Source: Cordylochernes scorpioides (Eukaryota > Arthropoda > Arachnida > Pseudoscorpiones > Chernetidae). From it: a stretch of 64,000 bases of DNA. The stretch is from positions 17,899,483-17,963,482 of the forward strand of contig CP092884.1 of assembly GCA_030710605.1 (NCBI GenBank), read 5' to 3'. The position numbers and the translations under genes were made by a program. A model generated the notes under the pieces. That model worked only from the letters and a program-made list of their open reading frames with translations. It did not search any database and was not told the DNA's origin. Below are positions 21,234 to 32,491 of this stretch, piece by piece. Numbering within the stretch: position 1 is the first letter of the stretch; each line of letters starts with the position of its first letter.

Positions 21234-23706
21234 TTATTGAGAGAAATTATAGAAAGTTGATTTAATAAATGGATACTTCCATTTATTTTTTTTTAAGTAT
21301 TTTATAATTGATATACTGTTGAAATATTTTACTTGTCTGATACTAAATTTGTTTTTAATAAATTCCATGTTTAAATTTTTAACATCTTCTTTGAAATTTT
21401 CTAATATATTATTTATTCTATAAAATCTTAGAAACTGACCAAAATATATACCTTTACAGCAATTTAATGATATATTAGAATTTATATTACAGTATTTTAT
21501 AATATTGAAATTGTAATTACTTTTTTTATTATAAATTTTAATAGCATTATTTGTAAGGTCTATATTTAGGTCTAAAAAGTTAACTTTTTTGTTTCTATAA
21601 ATTTTTTCATTGTTCTTAAGTTTCAAGTATTTAGGATATATTTCAGGTATTAAGTTTTTAAACTGTGGATTATTAAATATTATGATGTCATCTACATAAC
21701 GGAACATTTGCCAATTAACATTATTTTGTAGAAAGTATTCTCTTTCGTACCAGAATAATATTAGGTTGGCTAATAAAGGACTTGAAGAAGTTCCCATGGG
21801 AACGCCTTCTGATTGAATATATATTTTATTTTTAAATTCTATATAGTTAAAATTTAAAAATGTTTCCAGTAGAGTTTTTGCTGTTTTAAGATCTAATTTA
21901 ATTGTTTTATATCTGTTATGAATAATTTTAATGTAGAAAGTTTTGTCATTAATGAATTCGTTAAATAAATTGGTTATTTTATTATTTAGATCTCTTAAAT
22001 TTATTTTAGCATATAGGTCCTCAAAGTCAAATGTGTGTACTGTTTCAATGTTTGTCCAATTTTTCATTAAATAGTTAATGATTTTTTTATTTGAGTCGAT
22101 AAATTTATAATTATATTTATTCATTAATTTATTTATAATAAATTGTAGTGTTGAAGCTAATTGTATATCAATGTTTTTATAACTGAATTTATACCAGATG
22201 TGATTGTTCTGAAAGAAATAGGTTTTTTGTGTAGTTTAGGAATTATATAGAACTTTGGTATGTTTGGATTTTTGTAGTAATTATAAATTATTAGTGAATT
22301 TTCAACGTTTTTGATGTCTTTTTTTATTTTTGTGGCTGTAGTTCTAGCAAAAGTGTATTTATGATTATTATCAATTTCCTTTTTTAGTATATCGTGGTAT
22401 AGATTTTTACAAATTATAGATAAGTTATTGGAACATTTATCTATAGGAGTGATAATAAAGTCCTTCTGTAAATTAATTATATTTTCTTTAAAAGAAGGAA
22501 TATCTGAATTAGGTTTTGTGTATTTAAGTGTATTATTATAATAATTTATAATTTCCTTTTCAATATTATGTTTCCATTCCAGAAAAGTAAATTCTGGAAT
22601 ACTGTATTTTATACTAGTTTTATTTATGAAAATATCTATATCTTTTAATGTAGATTTAATTATATTATTATAATTGTGTTTAATTTGAGGTATATATTTA
22701 TACCCTTTATTTAAAATATCCTGATATTCTGGATTTAAAAAAGAAAAATTGCTAGTTAATATATGACCTGAGAACTTATATCTATCAATATAGTTGTTGC
22801 AATTACATTTAAATTTTTTAAAATTTGCCAAATTATTAATAAATTGGTTATAATTGCAAACTAAACTAACTATATTTTTGTTGTATCTCCAGATTGTTTT
22901 GAAATTTAAATTTTTTATAGGGAAAAGATTATTGATGTTTTGGTTATTAAAAATATCATTAAACTTAATATGATTGAATAAATTGTTTTTAAATTTAATG
23001 ATAATATTAATGTTATTAGTAGATTGTTTAATTTTTCTGTATTTAAAGATGTCGTGTGTGATATTTATTAATCTGTTAGTCAGATTATGAATTTTAATAT
23101 ATTCTATAAGTTTGATAAATTTATTATTATTTAGTTTAAATAATGTTTTAATAAATTTATCGACGAAGTTGTTAGTATACATTTGTTTTGGGTCCAGTAA
23201 TTCTTCAAATTCAATGTAACCTAATTTATTGGTAGTTTTACCTCTAGTTTTATTAGGTTTAGTTTTAAATTCATTTTTTTTGTATTTGCAGCTGATTTCA
23301 TAAGTTGAAATTTCTTCTGTTTGTGGTTTGTATGTGTAGTTTAATTCATCATTAAGTCCATAAGGGAATAATGTGTTGTGTTTATAAATGTAGTTGTTTT
23401 CTAATAATAGTCGTTGTTTTTTGTTTTGACATATGTCTAGTATTTCTATCTTAAAGTTGTTAAAAGTATGTAATTGATTGTGTTCTTTCATATATATATT
23501 ACCAATTGATTTTTAGCGTGGTTTCTATGTAGGTTTATTCGTATATTTAATGGATTACACGTTTGTCCTATATATGATAATTGACAAATTTGGCATGTTA
23601 ATTTATAAATAGTATTTACTAATTTACAACTAGTCGTTTGAAATGTGTCATGGTTCTTAAGAGAGGGACAAGTTTGACAATTCTTTCTTAGGCAATTCTT
23701 AGAGAG
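21234..23706 (-). pseudogene. Penelope-like GIY-YIG/reverse transcriptase, copy A, frameshifted
   Basis: Reading from 23706 down: a Cys-pair block (NCQTC), then TIYKLTCQICQLSYIGQT, the GIY...YIG pair with four nearby cysteines, then the catalytic-Glu region (LLENNYIYKHNTLFPYGLN) inside the 444-codon frame 22157-23491. The RT shows FYIIPKLHKKP before motif A (DFEDLYAKI, about 22020), motif B PMGTSSSPLLANL (about 21780) and catalytic YVDDII (about 21690). It breaks at about 23505 (one T fewer than copy B, separating GIY-YIG from RT) and at about 22170 (T-run one shorter than copy B). The enzyme nicks DNA and copies element RNA onto the 3' end. A stop lies just upstream of the Cys-pair block in both copies, so the true N terminus, or an intron, is unresolved. 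Confidence 0.85.
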
Positions 23707-23862
23707 TTTAAATTAACATAAAAGAGGTGCTAACCCTAATATGTTTGTAGTTTTTTTAGTTTTTTAGTTTGTTATTCTTATGAAAAAAAAAATTTTTTTT
23801 TAAATATATTTTTCTTAATTGTTTTTGTGGTGATTTTTTTTTTTTTTATTTATTGTTACAAA

Positions 23863-23890
23863 AGCACGAAGTCCAAAGGACTATTGTGCT
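23863..23890 (-). other. 3' UTR hairpin of the LINE
   Basis: AGCAC...GTGCT encloses AGTCC-AAA-GGACT shortly before the poly(A) tail. Many LINEs of the I/R1/Jockey group carry a 3' stem-loop recognised by their own reverse transcriptase; that role here is inference. Confidence 0.55.
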
Positions 23891-23917
23891 GTGCTAGTAT
23901 TATTTATATATATATGA

Positions 23918-26900
23918 TTAATTATTTACACGATGGATTAGTATTGTTTTGTAAATTATTGTACAAATAGTTCTAAACTTAACAAAGTTCTCATAAGATA
24001 GAGTATATACACAAAGAGAATTTGGTAATGTTTCAAAGTATCTACATACAATTTGATTAGTCAGAGGGCAAGATAAAAGAAGAAGCTCTGGTGATTCAAC
24101 ATCTAAACGGCATTCACATGTTGGATCATTGATAGCATTCAGTTTGAATAGGAAACTTAAGAAGGGTCCTTTGCCAGTTAAGAATAAAGTAGTGAATTTA
24201 TCAGAAGAAATGAAATTTGGGACAGCAATTGGAAAGAATTTCTTGAACAGTTCATTAGATTGAGAAAGATAAAACTTAAATTTTAGATCCAGATATAGTT
24301 TGTTTAATTCTTTTTGAAGGGGTTTTTTGAGTGTTCGATCTGTGAGAGAATTTGTCATATTATACTTTGTTTGTAATAATTCAAGATAATCGGACAGTAA
24401 AGGGGTTTTTGCTAGTATATGTGTGATGTAAGAAGATGAAGTCCTATAAGCATGAATGCATCTAATAAGAATTTGATATTGTATAGAATTCAACTTGGAT
24501 CTTTTTGCTGCAGTGATAAAAGGAAACCAAATATTTGATGCATAGCTTATTGTAGAGCGTATCATAGCTTTATATAAGATCAATCTACGCCGAGTATCAA
24601 TGCCCCAAGTACGTGCACATAATGAGAATAATATATTCTTAAGTTTCGTAGCTTTCATAATTATATTGTCAACATGTGTTCCAAAATTAATCTTATTCCT
24701 TTGTCTATGATTTTTAAAAATAACTCCCAAAATTTTAACAGTTTCTGATGGTTGAATTATTTTTCCATCAAAATTAATGGGCAATTTTTCATAGTTATGT
24801 AGATAGAGTATACCTGTTTTGCCTGGACTTAGTGAAAGTTTTACCTTTTCACACCATGCTTTGATTTTTACTAAACATTTGGTAATATTATACTGAAGAT
24901 CATAGATGTTTGAACTCCATACCACAAATGTCACATCGTCCGCGAAAGCAATTACTCTAGCAAAACTTTCCTTAAAAGATAAGTTGAAATCATTAAGTAA
25001 TATATTCCAAAGAATAGGAGAAATAATACCACCCTGGGGACATCCCTTATTTATATTTTTTATACACTTTACATTAGTATATTTAAACTCTACACTCCGG
25101 TCTTCAAAGTAAGAATTAATTATTTTTATAAGTACCGCTGGAAAATTTGCCTTGTCCAATTGTTGGAGAATTGCCGGATGCCATGCGTTGTCGAAAGCTC
25201 CGCTGATGTCCACTGTTACTATTGCTGTATTTTCTGTTTCTCTTTTCAGAAGACTTAATTTAGTTATTTCTTGTAAAGCAGAGATTGTTGATTTTTCTTG
25301 TGTAAATCCATGTTGAGCAGGATGCATAACATTATTACTATTAATATGATTTAAAAGTTCAATATGAATTAGACTTTCAAAAATTTTACCTAAATTAGAA
25401 GACAAGCTTATAGGGCGGTAGGCTTTCGGATCTTTATAATTTTCTTTATTAGGTTTTTTTATAATCATTACTGCTGACTTTCTCCAGGCCTCCGGATAAT
25501 AATTAAGTCCCATACAAGCATTGAACAATTTTGTTAACACAGGAGATATATGATGAACTGCCGTTTTGATCATCTGATTGCTTATATGATCTATTCCTGG
25601 AGCCTTGCCATTTTTAAGGTTTTTAATTATTGAACAGATTTGAATATTATCAAAATAAATGATTTTATCATTAGAAAAAGTATAACTCTTGTCTCTGATT
25701 AATTTATGATAGTTTGTGTCAGAAGATTGACAGTCATTCGGAAATAGAGAAGATAAAAGATTTTTCATTTCTGATTCGAGCACATCTTGAGATACATCTA
25801 GAATTGGTAAATCAAAAGACCTAGGAGAAATTTTTTGTTTAAAAGTTTTGTAAGTATTACCAAAAGGAGATGTATTTTCAACTTCCTCCAGGAATACCCT
25901 CCAGCTTACATTTCTTGTTTTTTCAATAATATTCATATACTTATTTCGTATTTCTTTATACATTTTTTCATCAACTAGCTGTCTATTAGACCGTTTACCC
26001 CGATAATATAGATTTCGAACATATTTAAAATGATTTTTAAAAAGTTCCAGTTCATCCGTCCACCAATTAAATGGATTATTATTTAAATATTTTGGTTTTA
26101 ATCGTAGAGATGCATATGCAGCTTCAATTAATATGTCAGTTATGAGAGAAACTACACAGTTTATATCGTTTATATTTACTATTTTACCTAATTTCATCAT
26201 TGCCTCATTTATCCTAGACACATTGATTGCCTGCTCATATTTTTGCCAATTGGCTCTTTTTTCTTGAAAATACCATGTAGAATTATTTTCATGTAATAAA
26301 CTTTCTGTTTCCAGACTAATGTCGAATGAGATTGCGTGATGGTCTGTGATTTGCGAAAGATTTAACGTTTTCAATCCATTAACAAGTACATGAGCATGAC
26401 TATTAGTAATAGTAAGGTCTATTATACTTAATCCTCGACATGTTTTGTTTCGATTGTTATGTATGAGCATATTGTGAAAATCAATTATAGGTTGAAGTCT
26501 TCTACCGTTTTGATTAATAATATTATCAAACCACATCTGACTTCGAGCGTTAAAATCTCCAGCTAAAATCAATGGATTTGTGTTAAAATTTTTAATTAAT
26601 TTATCAAGGAATTGAACATGACAGGTATCCATTTTATTAGGGTGTATATAAATATTTGAAAGAATAATTTGCCGTTTAGTAGTTTGTACTGATATAGTGG
26701 TTGCAAATGAATTTGAAAACTCTTTAATTAATTTACATGATAAGAAAGGGTTTGTAACGATTGTTGCGGTATATATTGGAACTCCCGGTATATTTGCATA
26801 ATATATTTTTGAACGCATATTAAAGATTACTTCATTATTTATACTATATGGTTCTTGAACTATAATCATATCATATTTTTCTTTAGAAATAAATTCCCTT

Positions 26901-26962
26901 ATTTCATTATTAACCAAATTGCTTTTCCGCGTGTTTTGTTGTAGAATTTTTAATTTGAACAT
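23918..26962 (-). CDS. LINE ORF2: AP endonuclease and reverse transcriptase
   Basis: 1014 codons, uninterrupted. The N-terminal apurinic-type endonuclease runs to about residue 215 (LQQNTRKS at the start, VQEPYS about 35, LAGDFNARS about 130, SIIDLTITNS about 180, ITDHHAI about 205). RT core: NGKAPGIDHISNQM (about 450), YRPISLSSNLGKIFE (about 520), VTVDISGAFDNAWH (about 580), GCPQGGIISPILWN (about 645) and AFADDVTFVVW (about 680). A C-terminal Cys/His-like block (CECRLDVESPELLLLSCPL) lies at about 965. No RNase H domain is evident. It would nick genomic DNA and prime reverse transcription there. It starts 27 bp after the ORF1 stop, so re-initiation is likely. Clade by eye: R1 or I group. Confidence 0.92.
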   Translation of the reverse strand: MFKLKILQQNTRKSNLVNNEIREFISKEKYDMIIVQEPYSINNEVIFNMRSKIYYANIPGVPIYTATIVTNPFLSCKLIKEFSNSFATTISVQTTKRQIILSNIYIHPNKMDTCHVQFLDKLIKNFNTNPLILAGDFNARSQMWFDNIINQNGRRLQPIIDFHNMLIHNNRNKTCRGLSIIDLTITNSHAHVLVNGLKTLNLSQITDHHAISFDISLETESLLHENNSTWYFQEKRANWQKYEQAINVSRINEAMMKLGKIVNINDINCVVSLITDILIEAAYASLRLKPKYLNNNPFNWWTDELELFKNHFKYVRNLYYRGKRSNRQLVDEKMYKEIRNKYMNIIEKTRNVSWRVFLEEVENTSPFGNTYKTFKQKISPRSFDLPILDVSQDVLESEMKNLLSSLFPNDCQSSDTNYHKLIRDKSYTFSNDKIIYFDNIQICSIIKNLKNGKAPGIDHISNQMIKTAVHHISPVLTKLFNACMGLNYYPEAWRKSAVMIIKKPNKENYKDPKAYRPISLSSNLGKIFESLIHIELLNHINSNNVMHPAQHGFTQEKSTISALQEITKLSLLKRETENTAIVTVDISGAFDNAWHPAILQQLDKANFPAVLIKIINSYFEDRSVEFKYTNVKCIKNINKGCPQGGIISPILWNILLNDFNLSFKESFARVIAFADDVTFVVWSSNIYDLQYNITKCLVKIKAWCEKVKLSLSPGKTGILYLHNYEKLPINFDGKIIQPSETVKILGVIFKNHRQRNKINFGTHVDNIIMKATKLKNILFSLCARTWGIDTRRRLILYKAMIRSTISYASNIWFPFITAAKRSKLNSIQYQILIRCIHAYRTSSSYITHILAKTPLLSDYLELLQTKYNMTNSLTDRTLKKPLQKELNKLYLDLKFKFYLSQSNELFKKFFPIAVPNFISSDKFTTLFLTGKGPFLSFLFKLNAINDPTCECRLDVESPELLLLSCPLTNQIVCRYFETLPNSLCVYTLSYENFVKFRTICTIIYKTILIHRVNN

Positions 26963-26989
26963 TGACCAAAAAACAAGAATAAATCTATT

Positions 26990-28102
26990 CTAATCCAAAG
27001 TAACAATATCATGATCTAAATCTGCATAACATGTTCTTTGTATCTCATATTTCATTTGTTGAAGGAACACAGGACATAATTTGTCATTAGAACGATGATT
27101 ATTGCTATTCCTATATTTAGGATGTGTAGAGCAATTTATGCACTTGGGCAAGGATTGACAGTTAACATGTTGGTCATTGTCTCCGCAATTTTTACATTTT
27201 ATGATGTTACATGAATTTTTACTATGACCATAACTAAAGCAGTTTTGACATTGACGTACAAGCACCTTATCCTTCATATATGTAACCTGTATGTCTGTAT
27301 ATATACGTTGTAATTTCTTCATAATTTGGTATGTAGCCGGGGAAATGCGGAAAACAACATCCTGTACATCAGTATTTGATCTCATAGCGAACAGAACCTT
27401 TATCTTCTTCTCTCGACCTTCTAACTCTGGGTTCATATTGCATAAAATCGAAGGCAATTCCTTAATATCTGTAGATTTAGTAATTGACTTAAGAACAATT
27501 GTAGGATCTAGTGGTTTTGGTGCATAAATTAATGCTTTTTGGGTTACCTCATCAATCTTTTTAAACTCTTCAATCAATGTATTCAAATCTTCACCTGAAT
27601 CAACTTTAAGTATTACGCCAGATTTTGATTTTATTATTTTATTTATTTTGACTTTAGATCTATCATTTCTCATATTTTTAATACCATTATTTACTTCGCC
27701 TAATACTTCAGCCGGGGAAACATTTAACTTGGATTTAAATATTATTGTTTTATCCGTTACGTTTTGATTTTGCATAACTATTTTATCGTCTTCACTAGTA
27801 ACTCTCGTAGCTTGAGCATATGACCTATTATAAAATTGACTTGAAGGAGATATTTTCTTTATTGATTCGTCCAGATTTCCAAGTCTATCACAAATAGAGC
27901 CATTGATTACAGCGATATCTCCCATTGTATCCTCCAATATATTTAATTGCTTTAGCAAACCCTGTACAATTGTAAGATCATTTTGATTTATGCTTTTATT
28001 TGTAGATGAGTACTTTGATTTTAATGTGTCAGCAATTTGTTCCGAGATGATCTTATGCTGAATCCTACATTCCTCAGTACGTTTTTCAATTTTATCGACC
28101 AT
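26990..28102 (-). CDS. LINE ORF1: Gag-like RNA-binding protein
   Basis: 370 codons. The N-terminal 100 residues are charged and probably coiled-coil. A middle domain (about 130-240) is of the type found in I/R1/Jockey ORF1. Three CCHC knuckles follow: CQNCFSYGHSKNSC (about 285), CKNCGDNDQHVNC and CINCSTHPKYRNSNNHRSND. It coats the LINE RNA and escorts it to DNA. The ATG lies about 240 bp inside the 5' end of the element. Intact. Confidence 0.9.
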   Translation of the reverse strand: MVDKIEKRTEECRIQHKIISEQIADTLKSKYSSTNKSINQNDLTIVQGLLKQLNILEDTMGDIAVINGSICDRLGNLDESIKKISPSSQFYNRSYAQATRVTSEDDKIVMQNQNVTDKTIIFKSKLNVSPAEVLGEVNNGIKNMRNDRSKVKINKIIKSKSGVILKVDSGEDLNTLIEEFKKIDEVTQKALIYAPKPLDPTIVLKSITKSTDIKELPSILCNMNPELEGREKKIKVLFAMRSNTDVQDVVFRISPATYQIMKKLQRIYTDIQVTYMKDKVLVRQCQNCFSYGHSKNSCNIIKCKNCGDNDQHVNCQSLPKCINCSTHPKYRNSNNHRSNDKLCPVFLQQMKYEIQRTCYADLDHDIVTLD

Positions 28103-28651
28103 ATTGTTCTAACAAGCGGCAAGCGGTCGCGCCGCGCCGTCTGCTGATATGCAAATCAGCTGTATGTAAAATGTTTAAGTATATTTAAGAGTTGGCTATT
28201 ATATGTATAATAATATAAAAAAGTAAGGTATAAAAGATTTTAAATTTCAAAAACAACTCTAAAAACAAATTTGAAGTAATATTTACCGGAATTCGCGGAG
28301 CGCTGCAAAAACACGTCCGCCCGACGATAAATATGCAAAACGATAAATTTGTAATGAAATGAATAATTGATCTATAAAAATATAGATATTACTGTTTGTT
28401 ATCTGTTATATTTTTAAGAATAACTAATAAAAAACATCTTCAAACTAACTAAACACTGAAAAAAACAAAAGTTCTGAAGTTATTTTTTCTAAAATTACTT
28501 TTATAATTTACTTTTTCATAATCAAACAATAAAATATAATTAAAATCTGTATGGAGTTTTATTTATATTAGAATATCTAATATAATTTAATTTGTATATT
28601 ATATTATATATAAAAAATATATCATAGAGCAAGCTCATATGAATTAATATA

Positions 28652-30012
28652 GTGTAAAAACTATATGACAAAAATATAACAGCGATTCCACATTTAAAAC
28701 TCAAGGAGCAAACTGATAAGAATGATAACTCATATCAAGTAGATTTGATTAGATTAGCAAGCTAAATCTAAATTAATTATAACAATAAATAGTTGTTTAG
28801 TTTTATGGTTTAGTTTTGTATTAAAATTATCTTCATTATTTTGATTATTTAAATTCAAATTATAAAATTTGTAAATTGTTATTATTTAGTAGAGAGAGAG
28901 AGAAAAAAAAATCCTTTACTTCTAACACATCATTCAGTTAATTATATATTTATAATTAATAACAATAAAATTTAACAACGTAACGTCTTTTGCATCGGCT
29001 TTTACACGTCATTTAGACATACTCTAATTTATATATAGAATAATAGAAGTGAGAATATATTTAATATTATAAATTTTAGTAGTTAGAGAAAAGAGAGAAA
29101 GACAGAACCATGTACTTTTAATCAAACTAATAATAAGAAAAATAAAAGTTTTGTAAAGAAGGTAGATAAGATTGTTAGTATATATATATATATTTTTATA
29201 ATTTTATATTTCATCCTTTTTTTTTAAATGATTTTTTAATTTTTTTTATTTTGAAATATGAATATAAATAGTTGTATTTAGTAATATATCTATAATATGG
29301 ATTAACTTTTGTTATAAGTTTGGTTATTATGTTTTGAAATCCTAATGGTAGACCAGACATATACAAAAAAAATTAAATTGAAATAATTATTGGAAAAAGA
29401 GATCTGCTGGACCGGGAATTCTCAAATAGAAGTCCAGCTGGCATTTCATCCCTTCTCTATTATGTCAATAGATCTCTTTTCAACCGGATTTTATGTGTTA
29501 ATATTAAGTTACTTCAGTGAAACATTTATATGAACAGATATAACAAATACAAGTGTTAACAAATTCCAACTGTAAACCTACCTCGTCTGCGACGCCCTCC
29601 TCTGTAAATAGCTATTTCTGGATGACACATGTTACGGGGGGGGGCATATACAAAATTAGACCGCTTATTCTGAAATTTTAGAACAACAAGACAACCAAAG
29701 AAGAAAGAAAAAATAGTTAAGGGAAGAAAGCCAAATTTTATAATCTTTACAGCTAGTTATATTAATATAACTGATTCAACACTTATTCATCTTTCAATAT
29801 TCCTTTAAAAAGGCAAATTATTAGAGTTTAATAAAGCTATTAATTGTGAAAATTCACTTTTATTTAATTTCCATTTTCCTCCCCAGAAATTGGAGATTAA
29901 ACAAAATGAACTCTATACAATATTACTTTAAAAATCTTGTGAAAAAATCTTCAAATCAGCTATTTAATTTAAGTTTAATTAACTGTTAAAGATTATAAAT
30001 TTGTATTAGTTA
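28652..30012 (-). repeat. Non-coding tail / pseudo-LTR of Penelope-like copy B
   Basis: Near-identical to 19877-21233, with only scattered substitutions and short indels. Carries the same hairpin at 29396-29480. Confidence 0.8.
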
Positions 30013-30599
30013 TTATTGAGAGAAATTATAGAAAGTTGATTTAATAAATGGATACTTCCATTTATTTTTTTTAAAGTATTTTATAATTGATATACTGTTG
30101 AAATATTTTACTTGTCTGATACTAAATTTGTTTTTAATAAATTCCATGTTTAAATTTTTAACATCTTCTTTGAAATTTTCTAATATATTATTTATTCTAT
30201 AAAATCTTAGAAACTGACCAAAATATATACCTTTACAGCAATTTAATGATATATTAGAATTTATATTACAGTATTTTATAATATTGAAATTGTAATTACT
30301 TTTTTTATTATAAATTTTAATAGCATTATTTGTAAGGTCTATATTTAGGTCTAAAAAGTTAACTTTTTTGTTTCTATAAATTTTTTCATTGTTCTTAAGT
30401 TTCAAGTATTTAGGATATATTTCAGGTATTAAGTTTTTAAACTGTGGATTATTAAATATTATGATGTCATCTACATAACGGAACATTTGCCAATTAACAT
30501 TATCTTGTAGAAAGTATTCTCTTTCGTACCAGAATAATATTAGGTTGGCTAATAAAGGACTTGAAGAAGTTCCCATGGGAACGCCTTCTGATTGAATAT

Positions 30600-30779
30600 T
30601 GTAATATAGTTAATATCGTACTCAGCAACACAGTTGAGTTCGATATAGAATGTAAACAAAAGAACTAACGCTATCTAATACTAACAACAATCCTGTAAGT
30701 AAATAAATATATTTAATACCCCAATAAATAAATCTTATAATACGTTTGCTAATTACATTACGTAAACAAAGATTTTACA
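30600..30779 (+). repeat. 5' LTR of mag-like element
   Basis: 180 bp, TGTAATATAG...GATTTTACA. Matches 34783-34962. Confidence 0.95.
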
Positions 30780-30792
30780 TGGTGTCAGAAGT
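30780..30792 (+). other. Primer-binding site of mag-like element
   Basis: TGGTGTCAGAAGT directly follows the 5' LTR and matches the complement of the 3' end of animal tRNA-Leu, a primer known in mag-type elements. Confidence 0.7.
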
Positions 30793-30897
30793 TTAAATTT
30801 TAAAATAAATAAAAGTAGCGTATTTCGCTAACCCTATTTCTAAACTGAAAGGGTTAACAAAAGTTCCAAACTTAAAAATAAGCAGAAATAAATAGCT

Positions 30898-32491
30898 TTG
30901 AGAATAATATTTAAATTACTAACCATGGAGGCACCAAAACATTTTGATCCTAATAGAGAAAGGTGGGAAGATTGGCTTCAACAATATTCTTGGTATGAAA
31001 CTGCTACGAAGATGAAAAAGAAAGAACCAGAAGTTCAAGTCGCGTCGTTCAAGACAATAATAGGAAGTGATGCCCAAAAAATTTACCGTACATTTGTACT
31101 ATCTCCAGAAGAAACTAAAAAAGTTGAAGAAATCAAAAAACGTTTCACCAACTACTTTTTGCCAAAAAAGAATTATACCATGGAACGTTATAACTTTAAT
31201 AAATTACAACAAAGCATGGTTGAAACAATTACAGAATTTATCACAAGATTGCGCCTACAAGCATCAAAGTGCAAGTTTGAAAGTTTGGAAGATGAACTAA
31301 TCAAAGACAGGGTTGTTGTTGGTATTCATGATGACCACACAAGAGAAAAAACTTCTAAGTGATCCTGATTTGGACCTGGATAAGGCAATACAAATATGTA
31401 TGGCTGCAGAAAGGACAAACAAAGAAATAAAGGTCATGCAACAGCGTTCGGATCAAGAAGTATCAGTCATTAAAAAGAACTTCAGGCCAAAAAAGAATGT
31501 AACAATGGAAGAAGTTCCAAAATTAATAGACAATTGCAAAAAATGTGGCGGCACACATCCAATTAGAAGATGTCCCGCATATGGAAAAATTTGCAAAAAA
31601 TGTAAAAAAGCAAATCATTTTGCAAAATGTTGCAGATCAAATTTCAGGTATAAAAAGAAAATCAATACCTTCGAAGAAGAAGAAACAGAAAATGATGAAT
31701 TTAGTCTTCAAATTAATTCATTGTCGGAATTCACTAGTGAACCAATGGAAAAAATCCAAATAAACACTGAACCTTTCAAAATAAAATTGGACACTGGAGC
31801 TCAGTGCAATGTCTTGCCTTGGAACATTTTCAAGAAAATAAATTCAAAACTTAACAGAAGTTCAGTGAAAAGTTTAAAATCATTCTCAGGCCACAGAATT
31901 AAGGTGGAAGGAGAAATTATTGCCTCATGCATAATAAACAACATCAAGGCAGACATTAAGTTCATTGTCACCAAAACAGGGACCACACCAATACTGGGCA
32001 GTGAATCTTGCTTTATGCTAGGACTACTCAAGAGAATAAATGAAATAAAACCAGTAGAACAAGAGTTTCACCAGCTGTTCAACGGAGATGGTTGCTTAAA
32101 GAATTTTGAATACAGAGCAGAATTCACAAAAGGGGACCACAAGTTGGAAATAAAACCACCCAGGAGAATACCCCTTAAAATAAAAGATGAGGTCAAGAAA
32201 CAACTAGACTTAATGGAGAAAAGTAAGGTGATAAAAAGAATGGAAGAACCGACACTTGTCTCAAGCCACATGGTGGTAGTGAAACAAGGCGGGAAATATA
32301 GAATTTGCATTGATCCATCAGATCTAAACAAGATCCTGCTAAGAAGACACTACCCACTAAGAACGATAGAGGACATAGCTTCCAATATCAAAAATTCAAA
32401 ATACTTCACAAAGCTTGACTTCTTAAAAGGCTTTTGGCAATTGAAGGTCGCTGCGGAAACACAACCTTACATGACCTTCAGCACACCTTGA
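30898..32491 (+). pseudogene. gag: mag-like Gag and N-terminal Pol, frameshifted
   Basis: Gag probably begins at the ATG at 30925 (MEAPKHFDPNRERWEDWL). Capsid-like sequence runs to 31362, where an A-run at about 31345-31350 carries one base too many; homology continues in the second frame (LLSDPDLDLDKAIQ). Two CCHC-type knuckles follow (CKKCGGTHPIRRC at about 31536, CKKCKKANHFAKCC at about 31593), then protease with LDTGAQCNVLP (about 31790) and the start of reverse transcriptase (KYRICIDPSDLNK, about 32298). A TGA at 32489-32491 replaces the Trp normally found before G-R-Y in this motif. Confidence 0.88.

Larger units (their letters stand above)
23835..28341 (-). mobile_element. Full-length R1/I-like LINE with two open frames
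   Basis: It is inserted in Penelope-like copy A; copy B shows the uninterrupted site. The 3' end is a poly(A) run (T-run at 23834-23847 on the plus strand). The 5' end at 28341 is GC-richer than its surroundings. Only GAT is repeated at both edges, so the target duplication is 3 bp or absent. ORF1 and ORF2 are both open from start to stop, so this copy could be competent or recently was. Confidence 0.88.
19877..28651 (-). mobile_element. Penelope-like element copy A (GIY-YIG at N terminus), interrupted by a LINE
   Basis: On the minus strand the order is: a short leader (28651-28342), the LINE insertion, GIY-YIG nuclease, reverse transcriptase, and a 1.36-kb non-coding tail. Without the LINE the unit is about 4.27 kb, matching copy B. 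It abuts copy B head to tail with the same junction sequence (GTGTAAAAACTATATGAC). The nuclease-before-RT order is that of the Naiad/Chlamys clade of Penelope-like elements; classical members have it at the C terminus (family knowledge). Confidence 0.85.

Noticed and set aside
31343-31351. A-AAA-AAC as a programmed -1 frameshift site in the mag-like gag
   Set aside because: The heptamer is out of phase with the gag frame, and the downstream homology needs the opposite shift, so an extra A is simpler.
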